Position numbers and translations under genes: made by a program. Below are positions 45,626 to 55,694 of a DNA stretch of 64,000 nt, piece by piece (position 1 is the first letter of the stretch; every line of letters starts with the position of its first letter). The notes beneath the pieces were generated by a model, which was not told the DNA's origin, did not search any database, and worked only from the letters and a program-made list of their open reading frames with translations. Source of the stretch: Floridanema aerugineum (GTDB lineage Bacteria; Cyanobacteriota; Cyanobacteriia; Cyanobacteriales; Aerosakkonemataceae); NCBI RefSeq assembly GCF_041929345.1, contig NZ_JBHFNQ010000143.1:1-64000 (forward strand). Direction: 5' to 3'.

Positions 45626-47134
45626 ATGAAATTTAAAAGGCTAACAGCAGTTGGTAGAACAGTTGGTTGCTTAATATTATTTTTAGGTTTTCCTTTGGGT
45701 TTAAAAGCTGTCTATGCTGAAGCCCAATTAGTTGTTTCTCCACAGTCTATAGTATCAGGTAAGCAGAATTCTGCAACTAATATTTGCCCTGCTCAATTGC
45801 CGGAAGCGATCGATGCGATCGTCGATCGACCCGAACATCGTCGCCTTCATTGGGGCATCTTAATTCAAACTTTATCACCTTCGCGCACCCTTTACAGCCG
45901 GAACGCACAGCAATATTTTATTCCCGCTTCCAACGTTAAGCTGTTTACCACCGCTGCTGCTTTGCTGCAATTAGGATCGAACTTTCGCATCCGCACTTCT
46001 GTTTATGGCAAAAATGGCGTTTTGCGTTTAGTCGGACGTGGCGATCCCAGTTTAACAGATGCACAATTGCGCGACTTGGCGCAACAGCTACGCCGTCAAG
46101 GAATTCGCCAAATTCAGCAGTTAATTGTCCAAGATGGTTATTTTCAAGGATTACCTCTGCATCCGACTTGGGAATGGGAAGATGTTTATGCAGATTATGG
46201 CGCACCTGTCAATAGTTTAATTTTGAATCAAAATGTAGTAGAATTGCAGCTTTCACCTCAAGAATTAGGTCAACCTGTAAAAATTACTTGGAATGACCCT
46301 TTTGCAGCTTGGCAATGGCAAATTGAAAATCAAACTTTAACGGCGGCGAGTGGGGGAAAAAGCGAGTTTGAAGTAAATGGAATTTTGGGAAAATCTAGCT
46401 TACAAATTCGCGGACAAATGGCTATTGACTCGCCACCGGAAGTATTATCTGTACCTGTCAGAAATCCGGGGGAACACTTTTTGCAGCATTTTAAATTAGC
46501 TTTAATTCAAGAAGGAATTATTGTGGGGCAATCCCAGGTAATAGACAGTGCAGAAAAAACCAATGAACCGGAATTAGCTTTTGTGGAATCTCCCCGATTA
46601 TCCCAGTTAATTGCTGACACTAATCTACCTAGTAATAACCTTTACGCTGAGGCTTTGTTAAGAACTTTAGGAGTGAACAATTCAACAATGCCAAATCAAT
46701 ATACAGATAGTTTGGGATTAAATTTAATTAAAACAACGCTGGCAAATTTAGGAGTTGATGGCGAAAGTTTTATCTTAGCAGATGGTTCTGGTTTGTCTCG
46801 GCGTAATTTAGTGAGTCCTCTATCTTTAGTGCAAACATTACAGGCAATTTCCCAGTCACCCCAAGCAGAAATTTACCGAATTTCTTTACCTGTAGCTGGA
46901 GTTAGTGGAACTTTACGAAATCGATTTAAAGATACTCCAGCGATGGGAATTGTTTATGCAAAAACGGGTACTCTAACAGGAGTAGTAACATTATCTGGAT
47001 ATGTTGATGCCCCAAATTATGAAAAATTGGTTTTTAGTATTATGGTGAATCACTCAAATCAACCTGCACGGATTATTCGGAGTTCAATTGATGAAATTGT
47101 GCTTTTACTAACACAGTTACGGCGATGTGAATAA
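45626..47134 (+). CDS. dacB: D-alanyl-D-alanine carboxypeptidase/endopeptidase (PBP4 type)
   Basis: This 502-residue class C penicillin-binding protein trims or cuts peptidoglycan cross-links. The signal peptide covers residues about 1-30 (MKFKRLTAVGRTVGCLILFL start). The active-site SxxK is in PASNVKLFTTAAALL, the SxN in LPSNNLYAEALL and the KTG in VYAKTGTLTG. All three are intact, so it should be active. Length fits PBP4/S13 (about 450-510). A GTG three codons upstream (45617) is a possible start; I prefer the ATG at 45626. The gene diverges from the membrane protein at 44041. Confidence 0.93.
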   Translation: MKFKRLTAVGRTVGCLILFLGFPLGLKAVYAEAQLVVSPQSIVSGKQNSATNICPAQLPEAIDAIVDRPEHRRLHWGILIQTLSPSRTLYSRNAQQYFIPASNVKLFTTAAALLQLGSNFRIRTSVYGKNGVLRLVGRGDPSLTDAQLRDLAQQLRRQGIRQIQQLIVQDGYFQGLPLHPTWEWEDVYADYGAPVNSLILNQNVVELQLSPQELGQPVKITWNDPFAAWQWQIENQTLTAASGGKSEFEVNGILGKSSLQIRGQMAIDSPPEVLSVPVRNPGEHFLQHFKLALIQEGIIVGQSQVIDSAEKTNEPELAFVESPRLSQLIADTNLPSNNLYAEALLRTLGVNNSTMPNQYTDSLGLNLIKTTLANLGVDGESFILADGSGLSRRNLVSPLSLVQTLQAISQSPQAEIYRISLPVAGVSGTLRNRFKDTPAMGIVYAKTGTLTGVVTLSGYVDAPNYEKLVFSIMVNHSNQPARIIRSSIDEIVLLLTQLRRCE

Positions 47135-47163
47135 AATTACTCAATAATGGAAATCAACAAAAA

Positions 47164-47319
47164 TAAGTAGGTGTAAATAAATAAAGTGATAATAGTTATC
47201 TGAGGATGGGGCGGGCTAGGAGAGCCCACCCCACAGTAGGGGCAATTCATGAATTGCCCCTACTGTGGGGTGGGCATCTTGCCTGCCAAAGTTTTCACTT
47301 TATTTATATCTACCACTTA
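47164..47319. mobile_element. MITE-like element, copy B, with a nested palindrome
   Basis: Left end TAAGTAGGTGTAAATAAATA and right end TATTTATATCTACCACTTA match copies A and C. The core has GCCCACCCCACA/TGTGGGGTGGGC arms. Inside the core is a 28-base perfect palindrome, GTAGGGGCAATTC/GAATTGCCCCTAC, absent from copy C, so a second small repeat inserted here. TA dinucleotides border both ends. Confidence 0.85.
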
Positions 47320-47339
47320 GTTAAAGTCTCTAATAAATA

Positions 47340-48803
47340 CTACACTACAGCCTTTAAATTTTGCGCCGCTTCATTTAATTGATGAGTACTCACTTTAGTT
47401 TGAGTAATACCACTAGCATTATCTCTAGCTGCTGTATTCAGAATATTCATCGCACTTACCACCTGTTGCACAGCTATAGCTTGTTGTTTAGCATTCATGG
47501 AAATTTGTTGTACACTTCCTGCAACATCATTAATTGCTGTTGTCACTTGATTAAAAAGTTCTGCGGTTTCTTCAGTTATTTGAGTACCTTGGAAAGTAGC
47601 TTTTGTACTTTCATCTGTCACCATAATTGTTAAATTAAGCGCTGATTGAATAGCGTTTACCAAGTGGTTAATTTTCTGGGCTGATTTTTTACTTTGATCG
47701 GCAAGTTTGCGAATTTCTGTAGCAACAACGCCAAATCCTTTACCATGTTCTCCGGCTCGAACTGCTTCTACTGCGGCGTTTAATGCTAACATATTAGTTT
47801 GATTTGCTAAATCTGCAACTAGTCCTGAAATAGTACCAATTTGATTAGTTTGCTCATTTAAAACTGAGATTTGTTCAGCTAAAGTATTAACACGATTAGC
47901 CAATAACGACATATTTTCTAGAGTACGATTTACTGCTTGGTTGCCTTCTCCTGCTAATGACAAAACCTGTTGAGCACCAGTCGCCGCAGTTTGAGCTTGT
48001 TGTGCAGATTGTTGTGCAGATACACTCAACTCATCCATTGTGGTTGTAGTTTCATTGACAGAGCTAGATTGCTGAATAGCTGTTCGTTCTTGCTGTTCTA
48101 CTGTAACTGCAATTTCTCTAGAAGAACTGGCAATATTATTAGCAATTTCATTTACTTGTTGGGTAATTCGAGAAGCCAACCAAGAACCAATTAATACTGC
48201 CATAATTATAGCAGCAAGCGTACCAAAGATTGCTGTTAATATTAGAGATTGCATAGCATTAGCGCCTTCTTTGTCTCGCTGTTCCTGCAACTTATCTTCG
48301 GTACTATTCAAATTTTTAAGTATTTGTGCGGCTTGTTCAACTAAAGGTAATATTTGACCTTCGGAAAATACCTTGATAGCTGCGTTATAATTACCTGCTT
48401 TAACTAGTCTAGATACTGCTAGGTTAGCTTGATAAATTTTTTCACCCAGACTCTTTAATTTTTCTAATCGTTGTGCTTGCTCAGGAGTGGAGAATTGCAC
48501 TGCTGTTTCTAAAGATTTAAGGTGTTGATTATATTCGCTGACACTTGCTTCATATTGCTGCAAAAATCGTTCTTCGCCTGTTAGTAAATAGGCGCGAATC
48601 ATTGACTGTCGTTTGTATAATGTTAACTCTAAGCGATCGCTATCTTGCACCAGCGACCAACCTCGTTCACTTGCTATTCCTTGTTGTTCTACTTTTTGCG
48701 CGTTAATAATAACTGCTGTAGTTGCAGCAAGTGTCAGCAATAAAGGAACTCCATATCCGAAAAGAATGCGTCCTCTAAGCTTGAGATTGCTAAAATTTAA
48801 CAT
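47340..48803 (-). CDS. Methyl-accepting chemotaxis protein
   Basis: This 487-residue chemoreceptor has two transmembrane helices (about residues 12-33 and 190-211) framing a helical periplasmic domain of about 155 residues (CHASE3-like). Little or no HAMP follows helix two. The signalling domain (about 250-487) has the conserved hairpin tip: NQTNMLALNAAVEAVRAGEH, GFGVVATEIRKLADQSK. It should act on CheA/CheW for motility or phototaxis/pilus control. No che genes are in the window. The ligand is unknown. It lies just beside MITE copy B. Confidence 0.94.
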   Translation of the reverse strand: MLNFSNLKLRGRILFGYGVPLLLTLAATTAVIINAQKVEQQGIASERGWSLVQDSDRLELTLYKRQSMIRAYLLTGEERFLQQYEASVSEYNQHLKSLETAVQFSTPEQAQRLEKLKSLGEKIYQANLAVSRLVKAGNYNAAIKVFSEGQILPLVEQAAQILKNLNSTEDKLQEQRDKEGANAMQSLILTAIFGTLAAIIMAVLIGSWLASRITQQVNEIANNIASSSREIAVTVEQQERTAIQQSSSVNETTTTMDELSVSAQQSAQQAQTAATGAQQVLSLAGEGNQAVNRTLENMSLLANRVNTLAEQISVLNEQTNQIGTISGLVADLANQTNMLALNAAVEAVRAGEHGKGFGVVATEIRKLADQSKKSAQKINHLVNAIQSALNLTIMVTDESTKATFQGTQITEETAELFNQVTTAINDVAGSVQQISMNAKQQAIAVQQVVSAMNILNTAARDNASGITQTKVSTHQLNEAAQNLKAVV

Positions 48804-48990
48804 TGACAGTCACTCCAAAACAGGTGAGAACTATAGTTCTATTAATCCCATTAGAATTTGTCAGTTTGCACAGAAGCGAAAATCTATAAGAAAATTTAAA
48901 TTTCCCGACCAGATTTTTCTAAACTAGCATTTTAGCTATTTTGAACAGTGCGATCGCTTTTCTTCAATCTCAGCTTTTGTTTCCTAACTC

Positions 48991-51912
48991 CTACTCACCA
49001 ATAAACACCGGAATTTCTAACACAAATTCCGCTCCCTTTCCAGGTGCAGAATTACATCTCAATTGACCACCATGTTTTTCAGCTACAATTTGGTAGCTAA
49101 TTGATAAACCTAATCCAGTTCCTTTTCCTACAGGTTTAGTAGTAAAAAATGGGTCAAATAACCGTTTTCTCACTTCTTCCGTCATTCCTAGCCCATTGTC
49201 AGCAATACTCACTACTACTATGTGGAAATTATCATTATTTTCTAATAAATAATCGCCCTGTAAACTATTTTCGCCTTCCCACAACTGACGATCAAAGTGA
49301 TTTTTAATTACGGAAGTGCGAATAGTAATTTTTCTCGGTTCTGGGACATTTTCCAAGGCATCGATCGCATTGCTGATAATGTTCATGAACACTTGATTTA
49401 GTTGTCCTGCATAGCATTCTATTGCAGGCAAATTGCCGTATTCTTTGATTACTTGAATTTCTGGTTTACCTTGTCCACCTTTGAGACGACTTTGTAAAAT
49501 TAGTAGAGTATTATCAATTCCCTCATGAATATTTACTGGTTTCTTTTCCGCTTCATCTAACCGAGAGAAGTTTCTTAAAGATAGGACAATTTGCCGAATC
49601 CGTTCTGTACCTACCTGCATGGAAGCTAATAATTTTGGTAAGTCTTCTTTAAGAAATTCTAAGTCAATATTTTCCGCTTCTTCGGTAATTTCTGTAACGG
49701 GATTTGGATAATATTGCTGATATAAATGTAGCAGTCCTAAGAGGTCGGCAATATAACCATTGGCATGGTCTAAATTGCCGTAAATAAAGTTAACGGGATT
49801 GTTGATTTCATGAGCAATACCTGCTACCATTTGCCCTAAGCTAGACATTTTTTCTGTATGTACTAACTGGGCTTCGGTTTGTTTGAGGTTTTGTAGAGCA
49901 TGACTCAGTTGTTGGGCTTGACTTTGGGCAGCAAAAGCAGCGGCACGAGTTTGGGCAAAAAGTTCGGCTTGATCGATCGCGATCGCCAACTGATCCACCA
50001 CTGCTTTGAGTAATTCAACTTCGCTATTACTCCAAGGTCTAGCACCACTACAATGGCTACATACTACTGCACCTAATTGACCAGAATGGGTTTGTAAAGG
50101 AATTAATAATTGTGAAGTAATAGCAAAACTATTTAAAAGCGATCGCGTTTGGTCATCTAAATTATTTGCATTATTAATATTGTCAATCCAAATTGTTTCT
50201 AAATTCAAAATTTTTCTGGCTAAATTGGTGACTTTTTCGCTAGGGAAATCACCCAAAGAGCTAGGTAAATCGGGGTGACAAGCTTCATGAGTTACAGTTA
50301 AACTTGGGTTTTCTGGGTGAGGCCAACACCACAAGAAATGACAGCGATCGATTTGTAATAAACTGCGAATTTCATTTACTGCAATTCCCAAAATTGTATC
50401 CAAATCTAAGGAATTCCGAATTTGGCTAGCTAATCTAAACAGCAAAGTTTCCCGGCGAGAAAGTAATTCCGATCTTGCCCAAGTGCGATCGATCGCCACA
50501 GCAATAGCATTAGCCATCCACTCCAGCATACTATGTGCTTCTTCGCTGAAACTTTGGCGACTAGAAAGCCCGATTACTCCCACTAAACGGTCTTCCACAA
50601 TTAAAGGATAAGCAGCAAAAGCTTTCAGCAAAGAACAACTACAACTACCGATTTTTTGCAGCCATGATTTTACACCTAGCGAGTCTTGAGTTTGAATTTT
50701 ATTATTTAAGTAAGGTTGGTGACTTTGCAGAATAAAATCAACAATTGAACTATCAGGATGTAGCCAATTACAAGCTGTTAAGTCTTCCCTTTCTCCGGTA
50801 AAACATTGTTTTCCCGACTGAGGAAAAGCACAATTAGCAGCAAAAGCGACCGCTTGCAATTGCAAATTTTCTGCTCCGGGGTTGACTGTCCAAATGCAAG
50901 CACTCGCAGCATCCAGATGATCTACCATTATTTGCGTACAACGGTTGAGGATTTCTGTTAAATTACCACCCTGTCCTAAAGTAATACCAATCTCGGCGCT
51001 AAAAGCTGAGAGGCGCGATCGTTCCATTAACATCGCCTCTGCTTGTTTCCTCGCTGTCACATCCCTTAAATAAATTATTAAACCATCATCATAAGGGCAA
51101 GCTCTCACCTCTAACCAAATACCTAGCGGTAAGTAAAACTCTTCAAAATGAGCCGTTACATTTTGAGCTAGTACCCTCTGGCATTCTGTAAATAAATTTG
51201 AATCTTCTATCCCCGGAAACTCCCGCCAAAAATTTTTCCCCACTAACTCTTCTTGAGCGTGCGGAAACATCTGCTCGGCTCTTGAATTTAAATAGGTAAT
51301 TTGCCACTGGCGATCCAAAGCAATAACAGCATCAGTAATGCTTTCAAATATTTTAGCTACATCCCAAGGTGCTTTTGATGGCATTGATTTAACCTTGATT
51401 AATTGATGACCTTGGAGGCAGAGTTGATTCCGTAACTCCAGTTTCCTCACAACCTGACGACCTAAAGCTTGAAATGCTCGGTAAACTTGCCGAGAAATTT
51501 CTCGCGGTACATAATCCATTACAGATAAAGTACCCAAAATTACACCTTGAGTTGTCACCAAAGGAACAGCCGCATAAAATCTAATTTTGGGATTTAGCTG
51601 TACTGCTCTAAGCAAGGCAAACCTGCGATCGGCTAAGGTATCTCGAATAACTAGTAGGTCAGTTTGATGGGTGGTAAAAGCGCACAAATCTTCACATTGT
51701 TGGGCTTCAGTTGTACTCAATCCCAATTTTGATTTTAGTAACAGTTTTTTACCCTTAAGCAACCTAATCACAGCAATTGGAGTTTGGCAAATATAAGCTG
51801 CTAGACTAGTCAGGTCGTCGAAATCAGCCTCAGAATTATTATCTGTTTCATACTCGATATGGCTCAAATTATAGAGTTTCTGTGCTGTCCGATTTCCTGA
51901 CAATGCTTTCAT
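48991..51912 (-). CDS. GAF-PAS-GAF-GAF sensor histidine kinase
   Basis: This 973-residue cytoplasmic kinase has no transmembrane segment. It has GAF 1 (about residues 25-165), PAS (about 190-290), GAF 2 (about 300-475), GAF 3 (about 490-655), a coiled coil, and then the kinase core. The phospho-acceptor is in QMVAGIAHEINNPVNFIYGN. The ATPase has N box NIISNAIDALENV, G1 ADNGLGM and G2 GKGTGLGLSISYQIV. All are intact. GAF 1 has no clear bilin-type Cys, so a chromophore is not indicated. It is divergent from the CheY-like regulator at 52398 and could signal to it. This is inferred from position only. Confidence 0.92.
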   Translation of the reverse strand: MKALSGNRTAQKLYNLSHIEYETDNNSEADFDDLTSLAAYICQTPIAVIRLLKGKKLLLKSKLGLSTTEAQQCEDLCAFTTHQTDLLVIRDTLADRRFALLRAVQLNPKIRFYAAVPLVTTQGVILGTLSVMDYVPREISRQVYRAFQALGRQVVRKLELRNQLCLQGHQLIKVKSMPSKAPWDVAKIFESITDAVIALDRQWQITYLNSRAEQMFPHAQEELVGKNFWREFPGIEDSNLFTECQRVLAQNVTAHFEEFYLPLGIWLEVRACPYDDGLIIYLRDVTARKQAEAMLMERSRLSAFSAEIGITLGQGGNLTEILNRCTQIMVDHLDAASACIWTVNPGAENLQLQAVAFAANCAFPQSGKQCFTGEREDLTACNWLHPDSSIVDFILQSHQPYLNNKIQTQDSLGVKSWLQKIGSCSCSLLKAFAAYPLIVEDRLVGVIGLSSRQSFSEEAHSMLEWMANAIAVAIDRTWARSELLSRRETLLFRLASQIRNSLDLDTILGIAVNEIRSLLQIDRCHFLWCWPHPENPSLTVTHEACHPDLPSSLGDFPSEKVTNLARKILNLETIWIDNINNANNLDDQTRSLLNSFAITSQLLIPLQTHSGQLGAVVCSHCSGARPWSNSEVELLKAVVDQLAIAIDQAELFAQTRAAAFAAQSQAQQLSHALQNLKQTEAQLVHTEKMSSLGQMVAGIAHEINNPVNFIYGNLDHANGYIADLLGLLHLYQQYYPNPVTEITEEAENIDLEFLKEDLPKLLASMQVGTERIRQIVLSLRNFSRLDEAEKKPVNIHEGIDNTLLILQSRLKGGQGKPEIQVIKEYGNLPAIECYAGQLNQVFMNIISNAIDALENVPEPRKITIRTSVIKNHFDRQLWEGENSLQGDYLLENNDNFHIVVVSIADNGLGMTEEVRKRLFDPFFTTKPVGKGTGLGLSISYQIVAEKHGGQLRCNSAPGKGAEFVLEIPVFIGE

Positions 51913-52358
51913 CTTTTGTGCCCCCTTGAATGTATAATAATTAACCTATCTCTTCTTTAGTATGGGTTGCCCTATAAAAATCTTTTTATTTTTCTTAGCT
52001 CGATCGTCCCTTGAGTGATTTTTTTATATTTCTTTTACACTAACGTTCCACAAACCTTTTACCGAGTATAACTTTAGCTAAACTTCCAATTTAAACCTTT
52101 GCCCTTTGCCTAAATTTACCAAGTATGTTTATTCTTTATCATGCCCATCAACAAGCCCAGTATTATAGTTTGGTTCTTAAAATTATTTTAATAACACGCT
52201 GTATTAATTTAAATTAAATTTAATCTTTCTTTAGGTGTATTTACAAAAATTTATGCTTAAAATTTTTAATAGTTATTTCTATTGTAGTCATATTAAATAA
52301 TCAACTACAATTGTATATAAAATAATACTAAGGTTTACTTGAGAAACAAGTTAAAGTT
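51913..52358. other. AT-rich intergenic region between kinase and response regulator
   Basis: About 450 bases, with long A/T runs and no gene. It must hold the divergent promoters of the kinase and regulator. I see no clear repeat or operator. Confidence 0.45.
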
Positions 52359-52397
52359 GTGGTACAACCATCAACTCGAAGACGGGAGATAGAAGGT

Positions 52398-52811
52398 ATG
52401 TCTTCAAATTTAGGCCATATTTCAACAGTGCTGACGGTGGATGATAGCGTCGTCATGCAAGAGATGATTAAAAGAGCTTTAGGGCGAGATTATCGGGTAA
52501 TAGTAGCTAGCAATGCAGTTGATGCTTTAGCACTGATTTACCACGAAAAGATCTCCGTATTATTACTCGATGTTTCAATGCCTGGAATCGATGGGTTAGA
52601 ATTTTGCCGAACAGTACGTAATTTACCGCAGTTCCGCGATTTACCAATAATTATGTTGACGGCAAGAGACAAACTTTTTGATAAAGTACAAGGACGTTTA
52701 GCGGGTGCTACGGAATATTTAACTAAACCTTTTGATGCTCAGCAATTACAGCAAGTAGTGGAAAAGTTTGTTAATGGAAATTTAGCAGCAGAAGTCCCCG
52801 GAGAAGCTTAA
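52398..52811 (+). CDS. CheY-like single-domain response regulator
   Basis: This 137-residue protein is a receiver domain alone. It has VLTVDDSVVMQEMIKRAL (acidic pair DD), the phospho-acceptor Asp in VLLLDVSMPGIDGLEFCRTV, the Thr in IIMLTARDK and the Lys in EYLTKPFDAQQL. It should act as a phosphorelay or motility (PilH/CheY-type) switch. The ATG at 52398 with AGAAGG upstream is preferred over a GTG at 52359, which adds 13 residues. It lies divergent to the large kinase at 48991, a likely partner. Confidence 0.92.
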   Translation: MSSNLGHISTVLTVDDSVVMQEMIKRALGRDYRVIVASNAVDALALIYHEKISVLLLDVSMPGIDGLEFCRTVRNLPQFRDLPIIMLTARDKLFDKVQGRLAGATEYLTKPFDAQQLQQVVEKFVNGNLAAEVPGEA

Positions 52812-52953
52812 TTCGGTTAGTTAGTTAGCCAAAGGAAGCTTTCTTGAATTAGGATAAATAGGAAAAAGCTTTTTTGTGAATACTCCTCCTCAAATGCAAA
52901 ATTTATTCAGGTTAAATTTGGATTTTGGCAAGGGTAAGACTTGGTTGACACTG

Positions 52954-53481
52954 CTATTTTTGCTGAAGTAATTCCCGAATAGCCCGTAATCCTGAATCAT
53001 TAGGAAGTGAGCTAGAATGCACTTGTTTTAGCCAGTTAGCTGCTTCCCAAAGTTCCATTTTGCGGTACTTACATAGATAGGCGATGCAAACTGTTGGGGA
53101 ACGTTCAATTCCGGCTAAACAATGAACGAATATGGGAGTGTTTTTTTGGATGTTTTGGTGAACGATATCTACAGCTTCAGCTAACTGTTCTGCTGTCATT
53201 TCTGTAGTGTAATGTCGATCGGGTAAAACTACGCGGAAACATTGGAAATTTTGGGTAATTTCCTCTGGTAAAACTCCTTCTTGTTCGCTACAAAGGGAAA
53301 GTACTGTTTTAATCTTGGCTTTGAGCAGTTGTTCCCCATCACCTGCTTGAGGTAATCTACCAATTGCTAATTTCTGCGGAATTACCCAATCTACAGAAAA
53401 CAGCTTTTTCCTACTGGTAGTATTATCATCAGTAGTAGATTGGGGTTCCATTCCTAATAGCTTTTTGAACTGATTAATCAT
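52954..53481 (-). CDS. Dual-specificity protein phosphatase family
   Basis: This 175-residue protein has the tyrosine-phosphatase signature HCLAGIERS at residues 120-128 (HCx5R, catalytic Cys121 and Arg127). A possible general acid, Asp88, is in LPDRHY. It should remove phosphate from proteins (Ser/Thr/Tyr) or lipid-like substrates. The N-terminal 35 residues (FKKLLGMEPQSTTDDN) look disordered. It is the last gene of a run: TPR, DUF3531, NUDIX, DSP, separated by 8-21 bases, so probably one operon. Confidence 0.88.
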   Translation of the reverse strand: MINQFKKLLGMEPQSTTDDNTTSRKKLFSVDWVIPQKLAIGRLPQAGDGEQLLKAKIKTVLSLCSEQEGVLPEEITQNFQCFRVVLPDRHYTTEMTAEQLAEAVDIVHQNIQKNTPIFVHCLAGIERSPTVCIAYLCKYRKMELWEAANWLKQVHSSSLPNDSGLRAIRELLQQK

Positions 53482-53502
53482 TGATTATCCTAAAAATCCA
53501 TT

Positions 53503-53934
53503 TCATAAATAAGTTAAAAATTTTTCGGGAACTAGCTTTAATTCTCCCGATTTGAACTTTTCAATTTCTACCCAGAGAGCAGTTTTTTGGCGTTTCTTTT
53601 CAGGGAAATTGATGCTGGACAAATGGTAAAATTTAGGGTCAACAAAATCGCATTCATAAACGAATAAAATTTCGTGTCCCTGCTTACCATTGAAAGTAAA
53701 AATACTTTCCAGACAACCCAAATATTTGATATTGGTTAATTCTGCCTGAATTTCTTCGTCAAATTCGCGCTTTAAGGCAGCTTCACTAGTTTCGCCAAAT
53801 TCGACACCGCCACCCATAGCGCGGTAAAAGTGTTTTTCTGTGTCAGGGTCAAAACCTTGGGACAGAAAAACGCGCTGGGCGAGATCGCGAACGATCCCCA
53901 AAGCTAAAACCCGAATTTCACCCTCTTTGAGCAT
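53503..53934 (-). CDS. NUDIX hydrolase
   Basis: This 143-residue protein has the full NUDIX box, G42-x5-E48-x7-REFDEE, in GGGVEFGETSEAALKREFDE. It hydrolyses a nucleoside diphosphate linked to another moiety, but the substrate cannot be told. Length is typical. It lies 8 bases downstream of the DUF3531 gene and 21 bases upstream of the DSP gene, so co-expression is likely. Confidence 0.92.
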   Translation of the reverse strand: MLKEGEIRVLALGIVRDLAQRVFLSQGFDPDTEKHFYRAMGGGVEFGETSEAALKREFDEEIQAELTNIKYLGCLESIFTFNGKQGHEILFVYECDFVDPKFYHLSSINFPEKKRQKTALWVEIEKFKSGELKLVPEKFLTYL

Positions 53935-53942
53935 AAACTTAA

Positions 53943-54389
53943 TTAGTTATCGTAAACGCTAGCTTCCCGTTGTCTAGTTACAGGCCAATCTTTATTTTCG
54001 CCTCCAACAAATAAAGTTTCAATGGTGACATACTCCTTACTCAATTGTTGCAGAGCATTGACTAAAACATCAAGAGCGATCGCATCACTAGTACCCAAAT
54101 CAAACCAGCAACGCGCCCAAGTTCCCTGATATTCCACCTCACTCATATTGTGCATCAGGGCCATGAAACTTTCATCAGCAGCACCTTGGTCATAATCCAT
54201 GTAACTGATATCTATACCAGTATCTTGAACTTGCAGATTTTCGGCATTAAAACCTCCCAATTTTCCTAACAAAAACCAGGAATCAAAAACTTCTTCAATG
54301 TACTGTTTTTCCTTGGGACTAGGAACAGTTGGGAACTGTAACCAAATCCATAAATCAAAAGGATCGAACTCCCGAAACTCTATTTTCAT
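53943..54389 (-). CDS. DUF3531 family protein
   Basis: This 148-residue acidic protein begins MKIEFREFDPFDLWIWLQFP and continues FDSWFLLGKLGGFNAENLQV, TWARCWFDLGTSDAIALDVL and FVGGENKDWPV. I recognise DUF3531, a family of cyanobacteria and plastids, from memory. Function unknown. No membrane segment. It is 14 bases after the TPR gene stop and 8 before the NUDIX gene, so it fits the same operon. Confidence 0.7.
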   Translation of the reverse strand: MKIEFREFDPFDLWIWLQFPTVPSPKEKQYIEEVFDSWFLLGKLGGFNAENLQVQDTGIDISYMDYDQGAADESFMALMHNMSEVEYQGTWARCWFDLGTSDAIALDVLVNALQQLSKEYVTIETLFVGGENKDWPVTRQREASVYDN

Positions 54390-54403
54390 GTTTTCAATCT
54401 CAA

Positions 54404-55447
54404 CTAATCTAATTTAGGTAACTGACTCAAACTAGGCCCCCATTTTCCTGCCATTGCTCTGACCTGATTCCGCATCGCGCTACAATTGCGTTTGTTTTGT
54501 TCAGTGCGATCGATAGTATTTTGACTTTTGCATTGTTCGCGGACAATTTGCGCCACCATTTCTTTTGGTAATTGTTCCGAGTTAGCCAAAGCTAACTGAA
54601 AATATTTTTGCGCTTCTTGGTCTTGCTTGGCATCGACTAAAATTTGTGCCTTTAAATAGTTTAACTCTGGATTGTTCGGTGTTTCCTGCAAAGCGCGATC
54701 GACATATTCCTGTGCTTGCTCATATTGTTTCAAATCTCGACGACCCACAGCAATTCCGCGATAAGCTAAATAACTAGGAGCCGCTTTTTCCAAACGTTGA
54801 ATTGCCAATTCAGGATTAGAAAAAGGTAAATTTACCGAAATTAATAAATCTAACCAACCTTTGAGCAAATTAAACTCTGGATCTTCCGGTGCGATCTTTT
54901 CCGCCTCATCTAAATTGCGGTAAACCTCCTGTAATTTACCTAAAGCTTCAGTCGCGCCGCTGAGGGTTCCCTTCTCCGTAATTACCGCAGCCGCATCCAA
55001 ACCATGACTAACAGCTACGTAAAGATTACCACGTAAGGGATCGATCGCCTTTAATTTTTCCGCAGTTTCACGGGTCTTGGTAGCGTAAGATTTAAAAGAG
55101 TCCAACAAAGCTTGATTTTTCTTATCACTTTGCCAATCAGTGTAAACCATAGAAGCTTTCATCGCATAAATCAGTGGTTCATCAGGTTCTTCCACTGCTG
55201 CTTCCGGCAAATAAATTTCTGTGGCTGATTTGTAATTTCCCTCGCGAAACACAGCATTAAAAGCAGCTGAGGTCTTTTCCCCTATAGGTTTGGGGTTATT
55301 GCTGCGGAAAGGATCTCCCGCCATCGCTAAATTTACTGATAAGCTGAGAGCCATTATCAGCGAACCGATGAGCGATCGACACTTACTCGATGATAACCCA
55401 CTAACAGCAAAAAATTTTTTAGGAATAGAAAACATCTCTCTCATCAC
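54404..55447 (-). CDS. TPR protein with signal peptide (Sll0314/Alr1548-like)
   Basis: This 347-residue protein has an N-terminal signal peptide (residues about 1-44, cut near AMA-GD). The rest is tetratricopeptide helices: AAFNAVFREGNYKSATEIYL, LDEAEKIAPEDPEFNLLKGW, AVGRRDLKQYEQAQEYVDRA and EAQKYFQLALANSEQLP. It resembles the cyanobacterial Sll0314/Alr1548 family. It is probably a periplasmic protein-protein scaffold. It is the first gene of the four-gene run ending at 52954. The start is uncertain: ATG at 55447 or a few codons later (MFSIPKKFF). Confidence 0.75.
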   Translation of the reverse strand: MMREMFSIPKKFFAVSGLSSSKCRSLIGSLIMALSLSVNLAMAGDPFRSNNPKPIGEKTSAAFNAVFREGNYKSATEIYLPEAAVEEPDEPLIYAMKASMVYTDWQSDKKNQALLDSFKSYATKTRETAEKLKAIDPLRGNLYVAVSHGLDAAAVITEKGTLSGATEALGKLQEVYRNLDEAEKIAPEDPEFNLLKGWLDLLISVNLPFSNPELAIQRLEKAAPSYLAYRGIAVGRRDLKQYEQAQEYVDRALQETPNNPELNYLKAQILVDAKQDQEAQKYFQLALANSEQLPKEMVAQIVREQCKSQNTIDRTEQNKRNCSAMRNQVRAMAGKWGPSLSQLPKLD

Positions 55448-55694
55448 CTCATTCCTTCTAAACCTTAATTCTGAATAATGCCAAAGCCAAGACGCAAAGT
55501 TAAATCATACTGTTCCTGCGAGTGAACAGAGGAGAAGAGGGGATAAGGGGACAAGGAGACAAGGAAACTCTTTAACTTAAAACTCAAAACTTAAAACTCA
55601 AAACTTTCTCCCCTGCCCCCCTGCTCCCCTGCCCCTCTGCCCCCAATCCCCCTTATGCCACAATGATGACAGAATGGTTCATATTTTTTACTGA
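55448..55694. repeat. Low-complexity repeats upstream of the ABC gene
   Basis: This divergent gap holds GGGGACAAGGAGACAAGG, an array of AAACTTAAAACTCAAAACT units (about 55560-55605) and CCCCTGCCCC/CTGCTCCCCT units (about 55610-55650). They resemble the arrays at 4152-4235. The promoters are not clear. Confidence 0.7.
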
